Assembly (NCBI GenBank): GCA_023389295.1
Contig: JAEWEO010000261.1
Span: forward strand, 1 to 24,179
From: Bacillota bacterium
GTDB lineage: Bacteria > Bacillota > Clostridia > Lachnospirales > Lachnospiraceae
DNA: 24,179 nt
Reading direction: 5' to 3'
Shown: one piece after another, positions 6,139-12,760 of the stretch
How the letters are laid out: each line of letters begins with the position of its first letter
How positions within the stretch are numbered: the stretch's first letter is position 1
The notes under the pieces: generated by a model
Seen by the model: the letters and a program-made list of their open reading frames with translations, nothing else
Told to the model about the DNA's origin: nothing
Databases searched by the model: none
Made by a program: the position numbers and the translations under genes

Positions 6139-7218
6139 ATGCCGCATAAAGTAAACTCACACACATATTTTAGATTTTCAATAAGATGCATAGGAATTGT
6201 CTTACTTACTCTATTATTTAACATATATCTCACCGGTTGTAGTCGTTTGCAAGCAAAGGACAGCTCTAATCCCTCTTCCATAGATTTTATTACAAGATCT
6301 GAATTTCTCTTAAATACCGTAGTAACGATTCAATTATACGACAAACAAGACGAGGACATTCTTGCCGGATGTTTTGATCTGATATCGAAATATGAGCTGG
6401 TTTATTCACGTACTGACAAAGACAGCGAGCTTTATAAATTAAATCATCGGCTTCTTCCTATGGAGGACAATGCGTATCTCATCTCAGAGGAATTATCTGA
6501 TCTTCTTTCCTATGGTCTATCTTATTGTAGGATATCGGATGGAACCTTTGATATTACCATTGGTAGTGTTTCTTCCTTATGGAAATTTACAAGATTAACA
6601 CCCGTAATCCCATTGAGGGAAGACCTTTTGGCAGCATTAGATACGGTCGATTATCAAACGCTTGAGCTAAAGGAAGACCGCATTATATTCCACAAAGATG
6701 GAGTCCAAATAGATCTTGGAGCCATTGCCAAAGGTTATATTGCAGACCGTGTTAAGGATTATCTTCTATCCAATGGGGTCAGTAGTGCTATGATAAATCT
6801 TGGTGGTAACGTGCTTTGTGTCGGTGAGAAGCCGGACGGCTCTTCTTTTCATGTGGGCATTCAAAAACCCTTTGGCGAAAAGAATGAAACCATAGCCATA
6901 CTAGACATTCGTAATCTCTCCGTTGTATCCTCCGGTAGTTACGAACGTTATTTTGAAGTTGAAGGCATTACGTATCATCACATACTAAATCCAAAAACCG
7001 GATATCCCGTAGATAATAATCTTATCTCTGTGACTATTATCTCTAAGCAGTCCATGGACGGTGACGGACTAAGCACCAGCTGCTATGTTCTTGGGCTGGA
7101 AAAGGGGTTGAAATTAATTGAAAGCTTACCCTACACCTATGCCATATTCGTCACCTCGGACAATAATATTCATTATTCAAAAGGCTTAAAAGAAGCATTT
7201 AATGTATATGAACCATGA
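6139..7218 (+). CDS. apbE: FAD:protein FMN transferase (ApbE family) lipoprotein
   Basis: The enzyme splits FAD and attaches FMN covalently to Ser/Thr of target flavoproteins outside the membrane (such as RnfG-, NqrC- or PplA-type proteins). It has 359 residues. A signal peptide with hydrophobic core (17-30) ends in the lipobox LTGC (Cys34), so it is a membrane-anchored lipoprotein. Family motifs appear in order: DGTFDITIG (134-142), IDLGAIAKGYIADR (191-204), INLGGNV (219-225), HHILNPKTGYP (280-290) and SMDGDGLST (305-313), the last supplying Mg2+-binding acidic residues. CAGGAG precedes the ATG at 6139. It is divergent from NusG-II and Gx genes, the usual companions of ApbE in electron-transfer loci. 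No FMN-binding-domain substrate is encoded in the window. A bidirectional terminator follows. Confidence 0.95.
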   Translation: MPHKVNSHTYFRFSIRCIGIVLLTLLFNIYLTGCSRLQAKDSSNPSSIDFITRSEFLLNTVVTIQLYDKQDEDILAGCFDLISKYELVYSRTDKDSELYKLNHRLLPMEDNAYLISEELSDLLSYGLSYCRISDGTFDITIGSVSSLWKFTRLTPVIPLREDLLAALDTVDYQTLELKEDRIIFHKDGVQIDLGAIAKGYIADRVKDYLLSNGVSSAMINLGGNVLCVGEKPDGSSFHVGIQKPFGEKNETIAILDIRNLSVVSSGSYERYFEVEGITYHHILNPKTGYPVDNNLISVTIISKQSMDGDGLSTSCYVLGLEKGLKLIESLPYTYAIFVTSDNNIHYSKGLKEAFNVYEP

Positions 7219-7241
7219 ATTAGTCCTTTTGGTTTCATAAG

Positions 7242-7280
7242 AAAATCCATAGTAAGGTACTCTCCTACTATGGATTTTTT
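7242..7280. terminator. Bidirectional terminator between apbE and mrp
   Basis: AAAATCCATAGTA (7242-7254) pairs perfectly with TACTATGGATTTT (7266-7278) around an 11-base loop. Six T follow on the plus strand, and the minus strand reads GGATTTTCTTATG. It lies between convergent genes and can serve both. Confidence 0.85.
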
Positions 7281-7285
7281 AACTA

Positions 7286-7371
7286 ATTCCAATATCTTAA
7301 ATTCTAATTCCTAATCCTTATATTTTTTCTTATATCTTAAATCTTACTTCTTATACCTTATTTCCTATATC
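7286..7371. repeat. Degenerate TAAGATATAAG-type low-complexity tract
   Basis: Directly after the mrp stop, the minus strand is a run of A/G-rich words related to TAAGATATAAG and TAAGATTTAAG, repeated several times with drift. No open frame or hairpin is evident. It may be a decayed microsatellite. A comparable A/G-rich tract is found at 3902-4010. Confidence 0.5.
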
Positions 7372-8196
7372 TTATTTTAGTAGAACATCAGCAATAGGAT
7401 CAAGCCAATCACCTTCGAATAATTCAATCATTCCCTTATCGCAGGCTGCTGCCAGCTTTGGATTAATAGGTAATTTTGCAGTATTCTTAATATCATAGGT
7501 TTTGGCAACCTCCCCTAACTTGCTTTCTCCAAAAATCTGATATTCCTTATCACAATCAGGACATACAAAATAAGACATATTTTCTACCAAGCCAAGAATC
7601 GGTATATTCATCATTTTTGCCATTTTTACAGCCTTACCTACAATCATAGATACCAAATCCTGTGGTGAAGTTACAATGATGATACCATCTAACGGCAGGG
7701 ATTGGAATACGGTTAAGGGGACATCTCCGGTTCCCGGAGGCATATCCACAAACATAAAGTCTACGTCATTCCAAATAACATCAGACCAGAACTGCTTTAC
7801 GGTTCCGGCAATAATAGGACCTCTCCATACTACAGGGTCTGTTTCGTTTCCAAGTAAAAGATTAATAGACATAATGTCAATCCCGCTATTACTCTGTACA
7901 GGAAAAATTCCCGTCTCATTTCCCTGTGCCTTTTGTTTTAATCCGAAGGCTTTTGGGATAGAGGGACCGGTAATATCCGCATCCAAGATAGCCGAATGAT
8001 AACCTTTTCTATTCATCGTTACAGCAAGTAAAGAGGTAACCATAGATTTACCTACGCCACCTTTACCACTGACAACGCCTATGACTCTTTTAATACTGCT
8101 TAATTCATGTGGTTGAACGGTAAAATCCTGCTTAGCTTCTTTTCTGTCTGCACAATTCGAACTGCAGCTATTGCAATTGCTGTTACAATCACTCAT
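7372..8196 (-). CDS. mrp: Mrp/NBP35 family ATP-binding Fe-S cluster carrier
   Basis: A cytoplasmic P-loop ATPase of the Mrp/NBP35 group that holds a bridging 4Fe-4S cluster and passes it to apoproteins. It has 274 residues. The deviant Walker A motif is GKGGVGKS (44-51), with the LDADITGPSIP switch region at 71-81 and DMPPGTGD (Walker B region) at 151-158. The cluster-binding CPDC pair is Cys212/Cys215. The N-terminus has four extra cysteines (Cys4, 8, 11, 15), which resembles the N-terminal cluster region of eukaryotic NBP35 and of many anaerobe homologues; there is no MIP18/DUF59 domain. GAGGATG precedes the ATG at 8196. A near-consensus promoter and a palindrome at the expected start of transcription imply regulation. 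It is divergent from the DUF4474 operon. Confidence 0.95.
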   Translation of the reverse strand: MSDCNSNCNSCSSNCADRKEAKQDFTVQPHELSSIKRVIGVVSGKGGVGKSMVTSLLAVTMNRKGYHSAILDADITGPSIPKAFGLKQKAQGNETGIFPVQSNSGIDIMSINLLLGNETDPVVWRGPIIAGTVKQFWSDVIWNDVDFMFVDMPPGTGDVPLTVFQSLPLDGIIIVTSPQDLVSMIVGKAVKMAKMMNIPILGLVENMSYFVCPDCDKEYQIFGESKLGEVAKTYDIKNTAKLPINPKLAAACDKGMIELFEGDWLDPIADVLLK

Positions 8197-8229
8197 TTGT
8201 TCATCCTCACTTTCTTAAATCTACATTCA

Positions 8230-8249
8230 TGATAAACTTTAGTTTATCA
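8230..8249. promoter_or_regulatory. Operator-like palindrome at the mrp transcription start
   Basis: TGATAAACTTTAGTTTATCA consists of two exact nine-base arms (TGATAAACT and AGTTTATCA) with a two-base centre. It begins about seven bases downstream of the mrp -10 box, covering roughly +1 to +20, a classic place for a repressor. The outer TGATAA/TTATCA halves resemble Fur-type boxes, but the spacing is longer, so the regulator is unknown. Confidence 0.55.
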
Positions 8250-8255
8250 CTCGTC

Positions 8256-8283
8256 ATTATACGCCCTTCAAAGGATATGTCAA
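8256..8283 (-). promoter_or_regulatory. Consensus sigma-A promoter of mrp
   Basis: The minus strand carries exact TTGACA (8283-8278) and exact TATAAT (8261-8256) boxes with a 16-base spacer. This is the best promoter match found in the window. Confidence 0.7.
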
Positions 8284-8309
8284 TATATAAATCATATTCT
8301 CTTTAACCT

Positions 8310-8339
8310 TTAACAACCGCGCTATATCCCGAATATTAT
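8310..8339 (+). promoter_or_regulatory. Candidate promoter of the DUF4474 operon
   Basis: TTAACA (8310-8315) and TATTAT (8334-8339) are spaced by 18 bases, upstream of the GGAG ribosome site at 8357-8360. The match is modest. Confidence 0.3.
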
Positions 8340-8370
8340 GATATATAACATAATGAAAGGAGTAGAATTT

Positions 8371-9387
8371 ATGCTTATTTTATATACTTTGAATTTTAAC
8401 TTAGCTACAGCATTCACACTTGTAACTTTTCTTTCCGAAAATGTTCTTCTACTGACTATTTTGGGGTTAATCCTGCTGGCACTCATATATATTGTATTTC
8501 GTCTCACCGGCAAGAGAAAGAACAAGCGCGAAGTCATACCACCGGTTTATAAAATCCTTGGTGATATTCCGGAACGAGTAGACGAATTAAATGCCGAAAT
8601 AAAGCCCTTTGGCTTTGCCTATGAGCCATATCAGGATATCTTTTATTCGCTCTTAAACCCATGGCAACGAGAGTTAGGGTATTGTAGGCTTTATGACGAA
8701 GCAAGTGCTGCGCTAAGTATGATTATAGATTGCGAACCAATCCCCTTTGAATACGGTGGTCGCAGATGGTTGATAGAGTTTTGGAAAGGGCAATATTGCA
8801 TGAATAGCGGCGGAGAGGTTGGCATTTATTATACCACCGGTCCGAACCTAAATATTCCCGGTTTCTTCAACGGTACCTTTTATTTTTGTCCGAAGGATGA
8901 AGATTGCATCAAGATGTCCTTTGTATTACGCAAAAACGGCAATATTCTCTTTACAAGAAACGGCTTTCACTGGTGGTTAACCGGCTTCAAATTGGGTGAG
9001 TTCTCAAAACCCTCCGACCTATCCATGGATATTATTATGGAACTGTACGATAGAAAAATGGCTATGTCTTTTGTTGAAGCACTTAAGAACGTTGGCTATA
9101 AAGATAATGAATACAAGATACAGGGTAACAAAGTTTGGGTACGTTTTGATAAACCTCATACGAAGCAGCCCTTAACAAGAACCTCCTTCACAGATTTTAT
9201 AATGCAGCGAAATAATGAGTACTGGTGTACCTCATATGCAAATTTAACCTCTGCTTATACGGATACTCTAGATAAACTTGAAGTTTTACGTAATGAATCA
9301 CCGGATATGTATCAACGAATTATGGCCATCGGTAAATCAAAAGAGGTATTTGAATCCTATACAAAACTTAAAAACTATATTCAATAA
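8371..9387 (+). CDS. DUF4474 domain-containing membrane protein
   Basis: A 338-residue protein of unknown function. An N-terminal hydrophobic segment (about 23-44, ENVLLLTILGLILLALIYIVF) is followed by the basic stop-transfer TGKRKNKR, which suggests one membrane anchor with the large domain in the cytoplasm. The domain has the features I associate with DUF4474 of clostridia: a first part with GFAYEPYQDIFYSLLNPWQRELGY, then RRWLIEFWKGQYCMNSGGEVGIYY, then the tryptophan-rich GFHWWLTGFKLGEFSKP. The assignment is by remembered sequence style. The start is set at 8371 rather than the in-frame ATG at 8338, because AAAGGAG at 8354-8360 is correctly placed for 8371. It is followed 26 bases later by a phosphoesterase gene, so the two are likely co-transcribed. 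No catalytic motif can be recognised. Confidence 0.8.
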   Translation: MLILYTLNFNLATAFTLVTFLSENVLLLTILGLILLALIYIVFRLTGKRKNKREVIPPVYKILGDIPERVDELNAEIKPFGFAYEPYQDIFYSLLNPWQRELGYCRLYDEASAALSMIIDCEPIPFEYGGRRWLIEFWKGQYCMNSGGEVGIYYTTGPNLNIPGFFNGTFYFCPKDEDCIKMSFVLRKNGNILFTRNGFHWWLTGFKLGEFSKPSDLSMDIIMELYDRKMAMSFVEALKNVGYKDNEYKIQGNKVWVRFDKPHTKQPLTRTSFTDFIMQRNNEYWCTSYANLTSAYTDTLDKLEVLRNESPDMYQRIMAIGKSKEVFESYTKLKNYIQ

Positions 9388-9413
9388 CTTAGCTTCAAAA
9401 GGGAGTGAATTCA

Positions 9414-10346
9414 TTGTCAGCTTCAACACAATTACTCAAGGTTTTTGCAACCTCTCAGGTAATACCTTTTGATGAAACATCCCGTATCATAATCATGAGC
9501 GACTGCCATAGAGGAAATGGCAGCTGGGGCGATAACTTTTCTAACAATCAGAATTTATATTTTGCTGCATTAAATTATTACTATGATAATGGATATACGT
9601 ATATAGAAGTCGGAGATGGCGATGAGCTTTGGGAAAACAGAAACATTGAGGATGTCATAGAAGCTCATAGTGATGCTTATTGGCTCATGTCTTTATTCTA
9701 CAAAGAAAATCGCTTGTATATGATGTATGGCAATCATGATATCATAAAAAGAAATGCAAAATACACACAAAAAAAATGCCATTCCTTCTACTGCGACAGT
9801 ACGGATGCGGCTTTACCTCTATTCCCAGGAATACAAATTACAGAAGGTCTCATATTACACTACCGTAATACTAATCATCAGATATTCCTTACCCATGGGC
9901 ATCAGGGTGACGTTTTAAATGATAGGTTATGGAAACTTTCCCGATTTTTGGTACGTTATCTCTGGAAGCCTCTGGAGTTAATCGGTGTGAAGGATCCGAC
10001 AAGTGCTGCTAAAAATAACGAGAAGAAGAACACCATAGAGAAACGATTAATGCAATGGGCAAAGGATAATAATCAAATGTTAATATGCGGCCATACCCAT
10101 CGCCCAGTATTTCCAAAGATCGGCGAACCATTATATTTTAATGATGGAAGTTGTGTCCATCCCCGATGTATTACAGGACTAGAGATAAGAAACGGATCAA
10201 TCGCCTTAATAAAATGGGCTATATTAACTAGGCCTGACCGCAGTCTTTATGTCGGCAGGGAAGTATTAGAGGGCCCCATACGATTAATCGACTTTTTTGA
10301 GCCAATGGAGACACAGGAAAAACCAAGAAATACTTATTATTACTAA
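9414..10346 (+). CDS. Metallophosphoesterase (calcineurin-like)
   Basis: A 310-residue cytoplasmic enzyme with the full set of dimetal phosphoesterase motifs: SDCH (29-32, DxH), GDGDE (67-71, GDxxD/E), GNHD (106-109), THGHQGD (160-166) and GHTH (226-229). The arrangement resembles UDP-2,3-diacylglucosamine hydrolase-like or general calcineurin-like enzymes, but the substrate is unknown. The start is probably TTG at 9414: the GGGAGTG ribosome site (9401-9407) is correctly placed for it, whereas the in-frame GTG at 9405 lies inside that site. It is the second gene of an operon with DUF4474. The C-terminus (TQEKPRNTYYY) is short and tyrosine-rich. A long hairpin terminator follows. Confidence 0.9.
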   Translation: MSASTQLLKVFATSQVIPFDETSRIIIMSDCHRGNGSWGDNFSNNQNLYFAALNYYYDNGYTYIEVGDGDELWENRNIEDVIEAHSDAYWLMSLFYKENRLYMMYGNHDIIKRNAKYTQKKCHSFYCDSTDAALPLFPGIQITEGLILHYRNTNHQIFLTHGHQGDVLNDRLWKLSRFLVRYLWKPLELIGVKDPTSAAKNNEKKNTIEKRLMQWAKDNNQMLICGHTHRPVFPKIGEPLYFNDGSCVHPRCITGLEIRNGSIALIKWAILTRPDRSLYVGREVLEGPIRLIDFFEPMETQEKPRNTYYY

Positions 10347-10386
10347 TGAAAGATGAAATTCATACGTTATAGTGCACGAAAAATAT

Positions 10387-10466
10387 TAGATGTCATAAGT
10401 TCCAATAAGCTTATTTGGACTCAACTTTGAAAGTCCCAACTTCACTCATAAAACTTATGACATCTA
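10387..10466. terminator. Long nested hairpin, bidirectional terminator
   Basis: TAGATGTCATAAGTT (10387-10401) pairs perfectly with AACTTATGACATCTA (10452-10466). The outer 15-bp stem encloses two shorter helices that share bases: 10401-10419 (TCCAATAAGC.../TTGGA) and 10417-10436 (GGACT.../AGTCC). T runs follow on both strands (plus: ATTTTTTAA; minus: ATATTTTTCG). It sits between convergent transcription units. Confidence 0.75.
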
Positions 10467-10546
10467 TATTTTTTAATATATTATTTGGATTTAACTCATA
10501 ACAAGGGTATAAGTCCTGATTTCCAAGCTAAATTTTTACGTTAATC

Positions 10547-11002
10547 TCACTTTAAAGCTGTGTAGTCGAAATATGTAATGATAGGTTGATTGTCTGTGTT
10601 CTTAATTCTTATCTCACCATCAACTGAAGTTTTTAGTGATGATCCATCCTCATATATCAATTTAAGGTCAACCTTATAACTATATTTCTCTAGTTTCTCA
10701 TTATCCTTAGTTTTCCCTTTATATTCAATGTTTATTTTATCGATCGTTGATACAAATTGATCTTTTTGAGACTTAACCTTAACTGCTAAAATTCCACGAG
10801 TACTAGCAAACTGCTCTAAACATTTTTCATCAAGATAATTAGTATATTTATCCATCTCATTATTAAGCATATCCTCGGTTATTACTTTATCAGATACAAC
10901 CTCTTCTACTGTATAATATTCTTTCAGGAATTTCTTAATAAATGTTTTTTCTTTATTATTCTCTTTGTATATCACAAAAATAGAAATGCATATTAATAAA
11001 AC
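10547..11002 (-). pseudogene. 5'-truncated gene of unknown function
   Basis: A frame ending at 10547 encodes a charged, lysine-rich soluble domain of about 142 residues from a GTG at 10975, with no ribosome site. Upstream of that GTG the same frame stays open and reads LLICISIFVIYKENN, clearly the end of a hydrophobic signal or anchor segment. There is no ATG, GTG or TTG codon in that frame, and it runs straight into the TAG stop of the flavin reductase gene at 11003. The likely explanation is that the original start and the first part of a membrane anchor were lost at a junction. The domain has the look of small secreted or lipoprotein-like clostridial proteins, but I recognise no family. 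If it is expressed at all, it would be from the weak GTG and lack its anchor. Confidence 0.6.
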
Positions 11003-11569
11003 CTACTTCTTCTTTCTTACGGAGTAACCAAATTTTCCGATAAGTTCTCCCAGACCATAATATTCACCGTGGGAATATACGATCAATCCGGATTTATTTA
11101 GGTGGAATTTTCCCTTTTCATCCATATAACGCTTATCTACTGCCACACTTACTACCTCTGCCAAAAACATATCATGGGTTCCTAAGGGAATGATATCCTT
11201 CACCTTACATTCGATGTTTACGGGACATTCACCGATTAGTGGAACACCAACTTCTTTACCGAGGGTTGGGGTCAATTTCATTTCTTTAAATTTATCCACT
11301 TCTCTACCGGATCTTACGCCGCAATAATCCGCTTTTTTCACTAAATCTTTGCTCACCAGATTAATAACAAATTCCTTACTATCCTTAATGATATCATAAG
11401 AATATCGCTCTTTTCGTATGGATATACTTACCATGGCCGGACTGCTGCAAATCGTACCTGCCCATGCTATCGTGATGATATTTGACTTTTCCATAGTTCC
11501 GCAGCTTACCATAACCGCCGGTATTGGATATAACATATTACCCGGTTTCCAAAATTCTTTCTCTATCAT
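11003..11569 (-). CDS. Flavin reductase family protein (flavoredoxin-like)
   Basis: A 188-residue protein of the flavin reductase-like FMN-binding split-barrel family, cytoplasmic. It starts MIEKEFWKPGNMLYPIPAVMVSCG, then IITIAWAGTICSSPAMVSISI, where the split barrel binds FMN, then YSYDIIKDSKEFVINLVS, and ends GLGELIGKFGYSVRKKK, all typical for the clostridial flavoredoxin-type group. Such proteins move electrons between ferredoxin or NAD(P)H and FMN, but the partner is not known here. Length is usual and the C-terminus looks complete, so the loss next door did not damage it. GGAG precedes the ATG at 11569. A good promoter lies at 11603-11631. It is divergent from a small ferredoxin gene, which could be its partner by context. 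Confidence 0.92.
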   Translation of the reverse strand: MIEKEFWKPGNMLYPIPAVMVSCGTMEKSNIITIAWAGTICSSPAMVSISIRKERYSYDIIKDSKEFVINLVSKDLVKKADYCGVRSGREVDKFKEMKLTPTLGKEVGVPLIGECPVNIECKVKDIIPLGTHDMFLAEVVSVAVDKRYMDEKGKFHLNKSGLIVYSHGEYYGLGELIGKFGYSVRKKK

Positions 11570-11602
11570 TTCATTCTTTCTCCTTATATTTCACTAATAT
11601 CA

Positions 11603-11631
11603 ATTCTAGTCTTTTGATCTTCGCCTGTCAA
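11603..11631 (-). promoter_or_regulatory. Predicted sigma-A promoter of the flavin reductase gene
   Basis: The minus strand has exact TTGACA (11631-11626), a 17-base spacer and TAGAAT (11608-11603), about 35 bases upstream of the start codon. Confidence 0.6.
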
Positions 11632-11635
11632 TTCC

Positions 11636-11665
11636 AACAAGTAAGATAAAACTTCTTGTTTTTTT
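11636..11665 (+). terminator. Hairpin with T7 tail upstream of the ferredoxin gene
   Basis: AACAAG-T-AAG (11636-11645) pairs with CTT-CTTGTT (11652-11660) with one bulged base, and the stem runs into seven T (11659-11665). It has the form of a plus-strand intrinsic terminator but lies between divergent genes, 75 bases before the ferredoxin start. It may stop antisense transcription or act in the ferredoxin leader. Confidence 0.45.
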
Positions 11666-11739
11666 ACTGTATGAATATTTTAACCTAAAGTCAATCATAC
11701 TATAGAGGAATTGTACCAATATTTGAAAGGAGAATCATT

Positions 11740-11931
11740 ATGAAAGCATCAGTTGACCAAGATGGATGCATCAGCTGCGGATTGTGCATTGATGTCTGTC
11801 CCGAGGTTTTTAGTTACAATGAGAATGATGTTTCACAGGCAATCGAAGGTGATATTCCTGCGAATGCACAAGATCGTGCCAAAGAAGCACGGGATGGTTG
11901 CCCAGTTAGCGTTATTGATATTTTTGAATAG
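11740..11931 (+). CDS. Ferredoxin, single 4Fe-4S cluster
   Basis: A 63-residue acidic electron carrier. The sequence starts MKASVDQDGCISCGLCIDVCPEVF. Ligands by comparison with Thermotoga-type ferredoxin are Cys10, Cys13, Cys16 and Cys54 (DGCPVSVID); Cys20 is the extra cysteine that in some relatives forms a disulfide, but no partner is present here. Only one cluster is expected, unlike the 2[4Fe-4S] clostridial ferredoxins of about 55 residues. AAAGGAG at 11726-11732 gives a strong ribosome site. It could carry electrons from pyruvate:ferredoxin oxidoreductase or to the neighbouring flavin reductase, but this is inference. A hairpin follows the stop. Confidence 0.95.
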   Translation: MKASVDQDGCISCGLCIDVCPEVFSYNENDVSQAIEGDIPANAQDRAKEARDGCPVSVIDIFE

Positions 11932-11943
11932 CCAAATACCCGC

Positions 11944-11974
11944 GAGACCATCCGTTAATGAACGAAATGGTCTC
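11944..11974 (+). terminator. Hairpin terminator after the ferredoxin gene
   Basis: GAGACCAT (11944-11951) pairs with ATGGTCTC (11967-11974), and inside it CGTT (11953-11956) pairs with AACG (11961-11964). A weak T-rich tail (TATTCCTATATCTTTATT) follows. It lies just 12 bases after the stop codon. Confidence 0.65.
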
Positions 11975-12002
11975 TATTCCTATATCTTTATTCGTTCCTT
12001 TC

Positions 12003-12011
12003 TGTTATAAT
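12003..12011 (+). promoter_or_regulatory. Extended -10 promoter of the GNAT gene
   Basis: TGTTATAAT fits the extended -10 form TGnTATAAT. No clear -35 lies at the right distance, as is common for extended -10 promoters. The ribosome site and ATG follow 40-50 bases downstream. Confidence 0.5.
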
Positions 12012-12059
12012 TTTCATATGTTATTACAGCAATTATTTAAATCAATCAGGAGGTATTAT

Positions 12060-12335
12060 ATGAATTTTATCCATGAACATAATAAAATCTATCTCAATGA
12101 CGAAGACAGCCGTATGGTTGCAGTCGTAACCTTTCCAAAGGTGAAGGATAATGTTGTTAATATTGATCACACCTTCGTTGATAATTCTCTGCGTGGCCAA
12201 GGCATTGCAGGCAAGTTAATGGAGGAAGCCGTTGCTCATCTGAAGGAGAATAATTTAAAGGCTAAACTAACTTGTAGCTATGCTGTAAAATGGTTTAGCG
12301 AGCATCCGGAGCATTCCAATCTCGTTGAGCGATGA
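12060..12335 (+). CDS. Small GNAT-type N-acetyltransferase (PF14542-like)
   Basis: A 91-residue single-domain protein similar to the short Gcn5-related acetyltransferase group (Acetyltransf_CG, YjdJ-like). It starts MNFIHEHNKIYL, followed by the strand VAVVTFPKV and DHTFVDNSLRGQGIAGKLM, which contains the acetyl-CoA pyrophosphate-binding loop RGQGIAGKL. It ends with a KLTCSYAVKWFSEHPEH segment typical of this group. The start at 12060 is set by AGGAGGT at 12048-12054; the longer open frame upstream to 11958 runs through the ferredoxin terminator and promoter and is not coding. The acceptor is unknown. A strong terminator follows. Confidence 0.9.
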   Translation: MNFIHEHNKIYLNDEDSRMVAVVTFPKVKDNVVNIDHTFVDNSLRGQGIAGKLMEEAVAHLKENNLKAKLTCSYAVKWFSEHPEHSNLVER

Positions 12336-12371
12336 TGAAAGTTTCAACATTTAATATCGATTATAAAATCA

Positions 12372-12414
12372 TCCGCTTAAGATAAGTAAATTTTCTTGTC
12401 TTAAGCGGACTTTA
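12372..12414 (+). terminator. Terminator after the GNAT gene
   Basis: TCCGCTTAAGA (12372-12382) pairs perfectly with TCTTAAGCGGA (12399-12409), followed by CTTTATTTG. It may also serve the minus-strand permease remnant, though polarity there is less clear. Confidence 0.75.
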
Positions 12415-12460
12415 TTTGCATTATTGTGCTGCGTTTCTCGTTGTGTTACACGGTCCATAC

Positions 12461-12760
12461 TTATTCTATACTCTTAAGGGACTCCACCATATTTATTCTC
12501 TTTAGTTTAAAGTACATAACAAAGTTGACGATGGCAGAAAATACAAAGGTAAGCAGAATACTGTAAATATAACTACTAAGGTTAATGTTTCTACCAAACA
12601 TAACGAGATCAATTTCTACGGTTAATATAACATATCGATGTAATATGATTCCTAAACCAACTCCAAAGATGCATCCCAGGACGGTTAATAGAATATTTTC
12701 CCTATATACATAAGCAGCCATTTCGTTATCGTAAAAACCAAGTACCAAATCAAATACCAA
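12461..12760 (-). pseudogene. C-terminal remnant of an FtsX/MacB-type ABC transporter permease
   Basis: The frame encodes about 92 residues recognisable as the end of a large ABC permease: VLGFYDNEMAAYVYRENILL, a Gly-rich helix (VLGCIFGVGLGIILHRYVIL), a last helix and MVESLKSIE. In intact relatives this segment is the last tenth of an 800-1100-residue protein and is preceded by the rest of the FtsX domain. Here the upstream frame gives only FNFLVFDL and then a stop at 12770-12772. There is no ribosome site and the only start is TTG at 12760. No ABC ATPase gene is adjacent. It is therefore a relic left after loss of the 5' part, on the opposite strand to the DUF421 gene that begins 80 bases away. 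Confidence 0.85.

Noticed and set aside
8954..9010. Trp-rich GFHWWLTGFKLGEF segment of the DUF4474 protein as a peptide or bacteriocin-like region
   Set aside because: It is part of a continuous conserved domain with no leader or processing site.
11958..12059. N-terminal extension of the GNAT acetyltransferase
   Set aside because: It overlaps the ferredoxin terminator and the extended -10 promoter; the AGGAGGT site fits the start at 12060.
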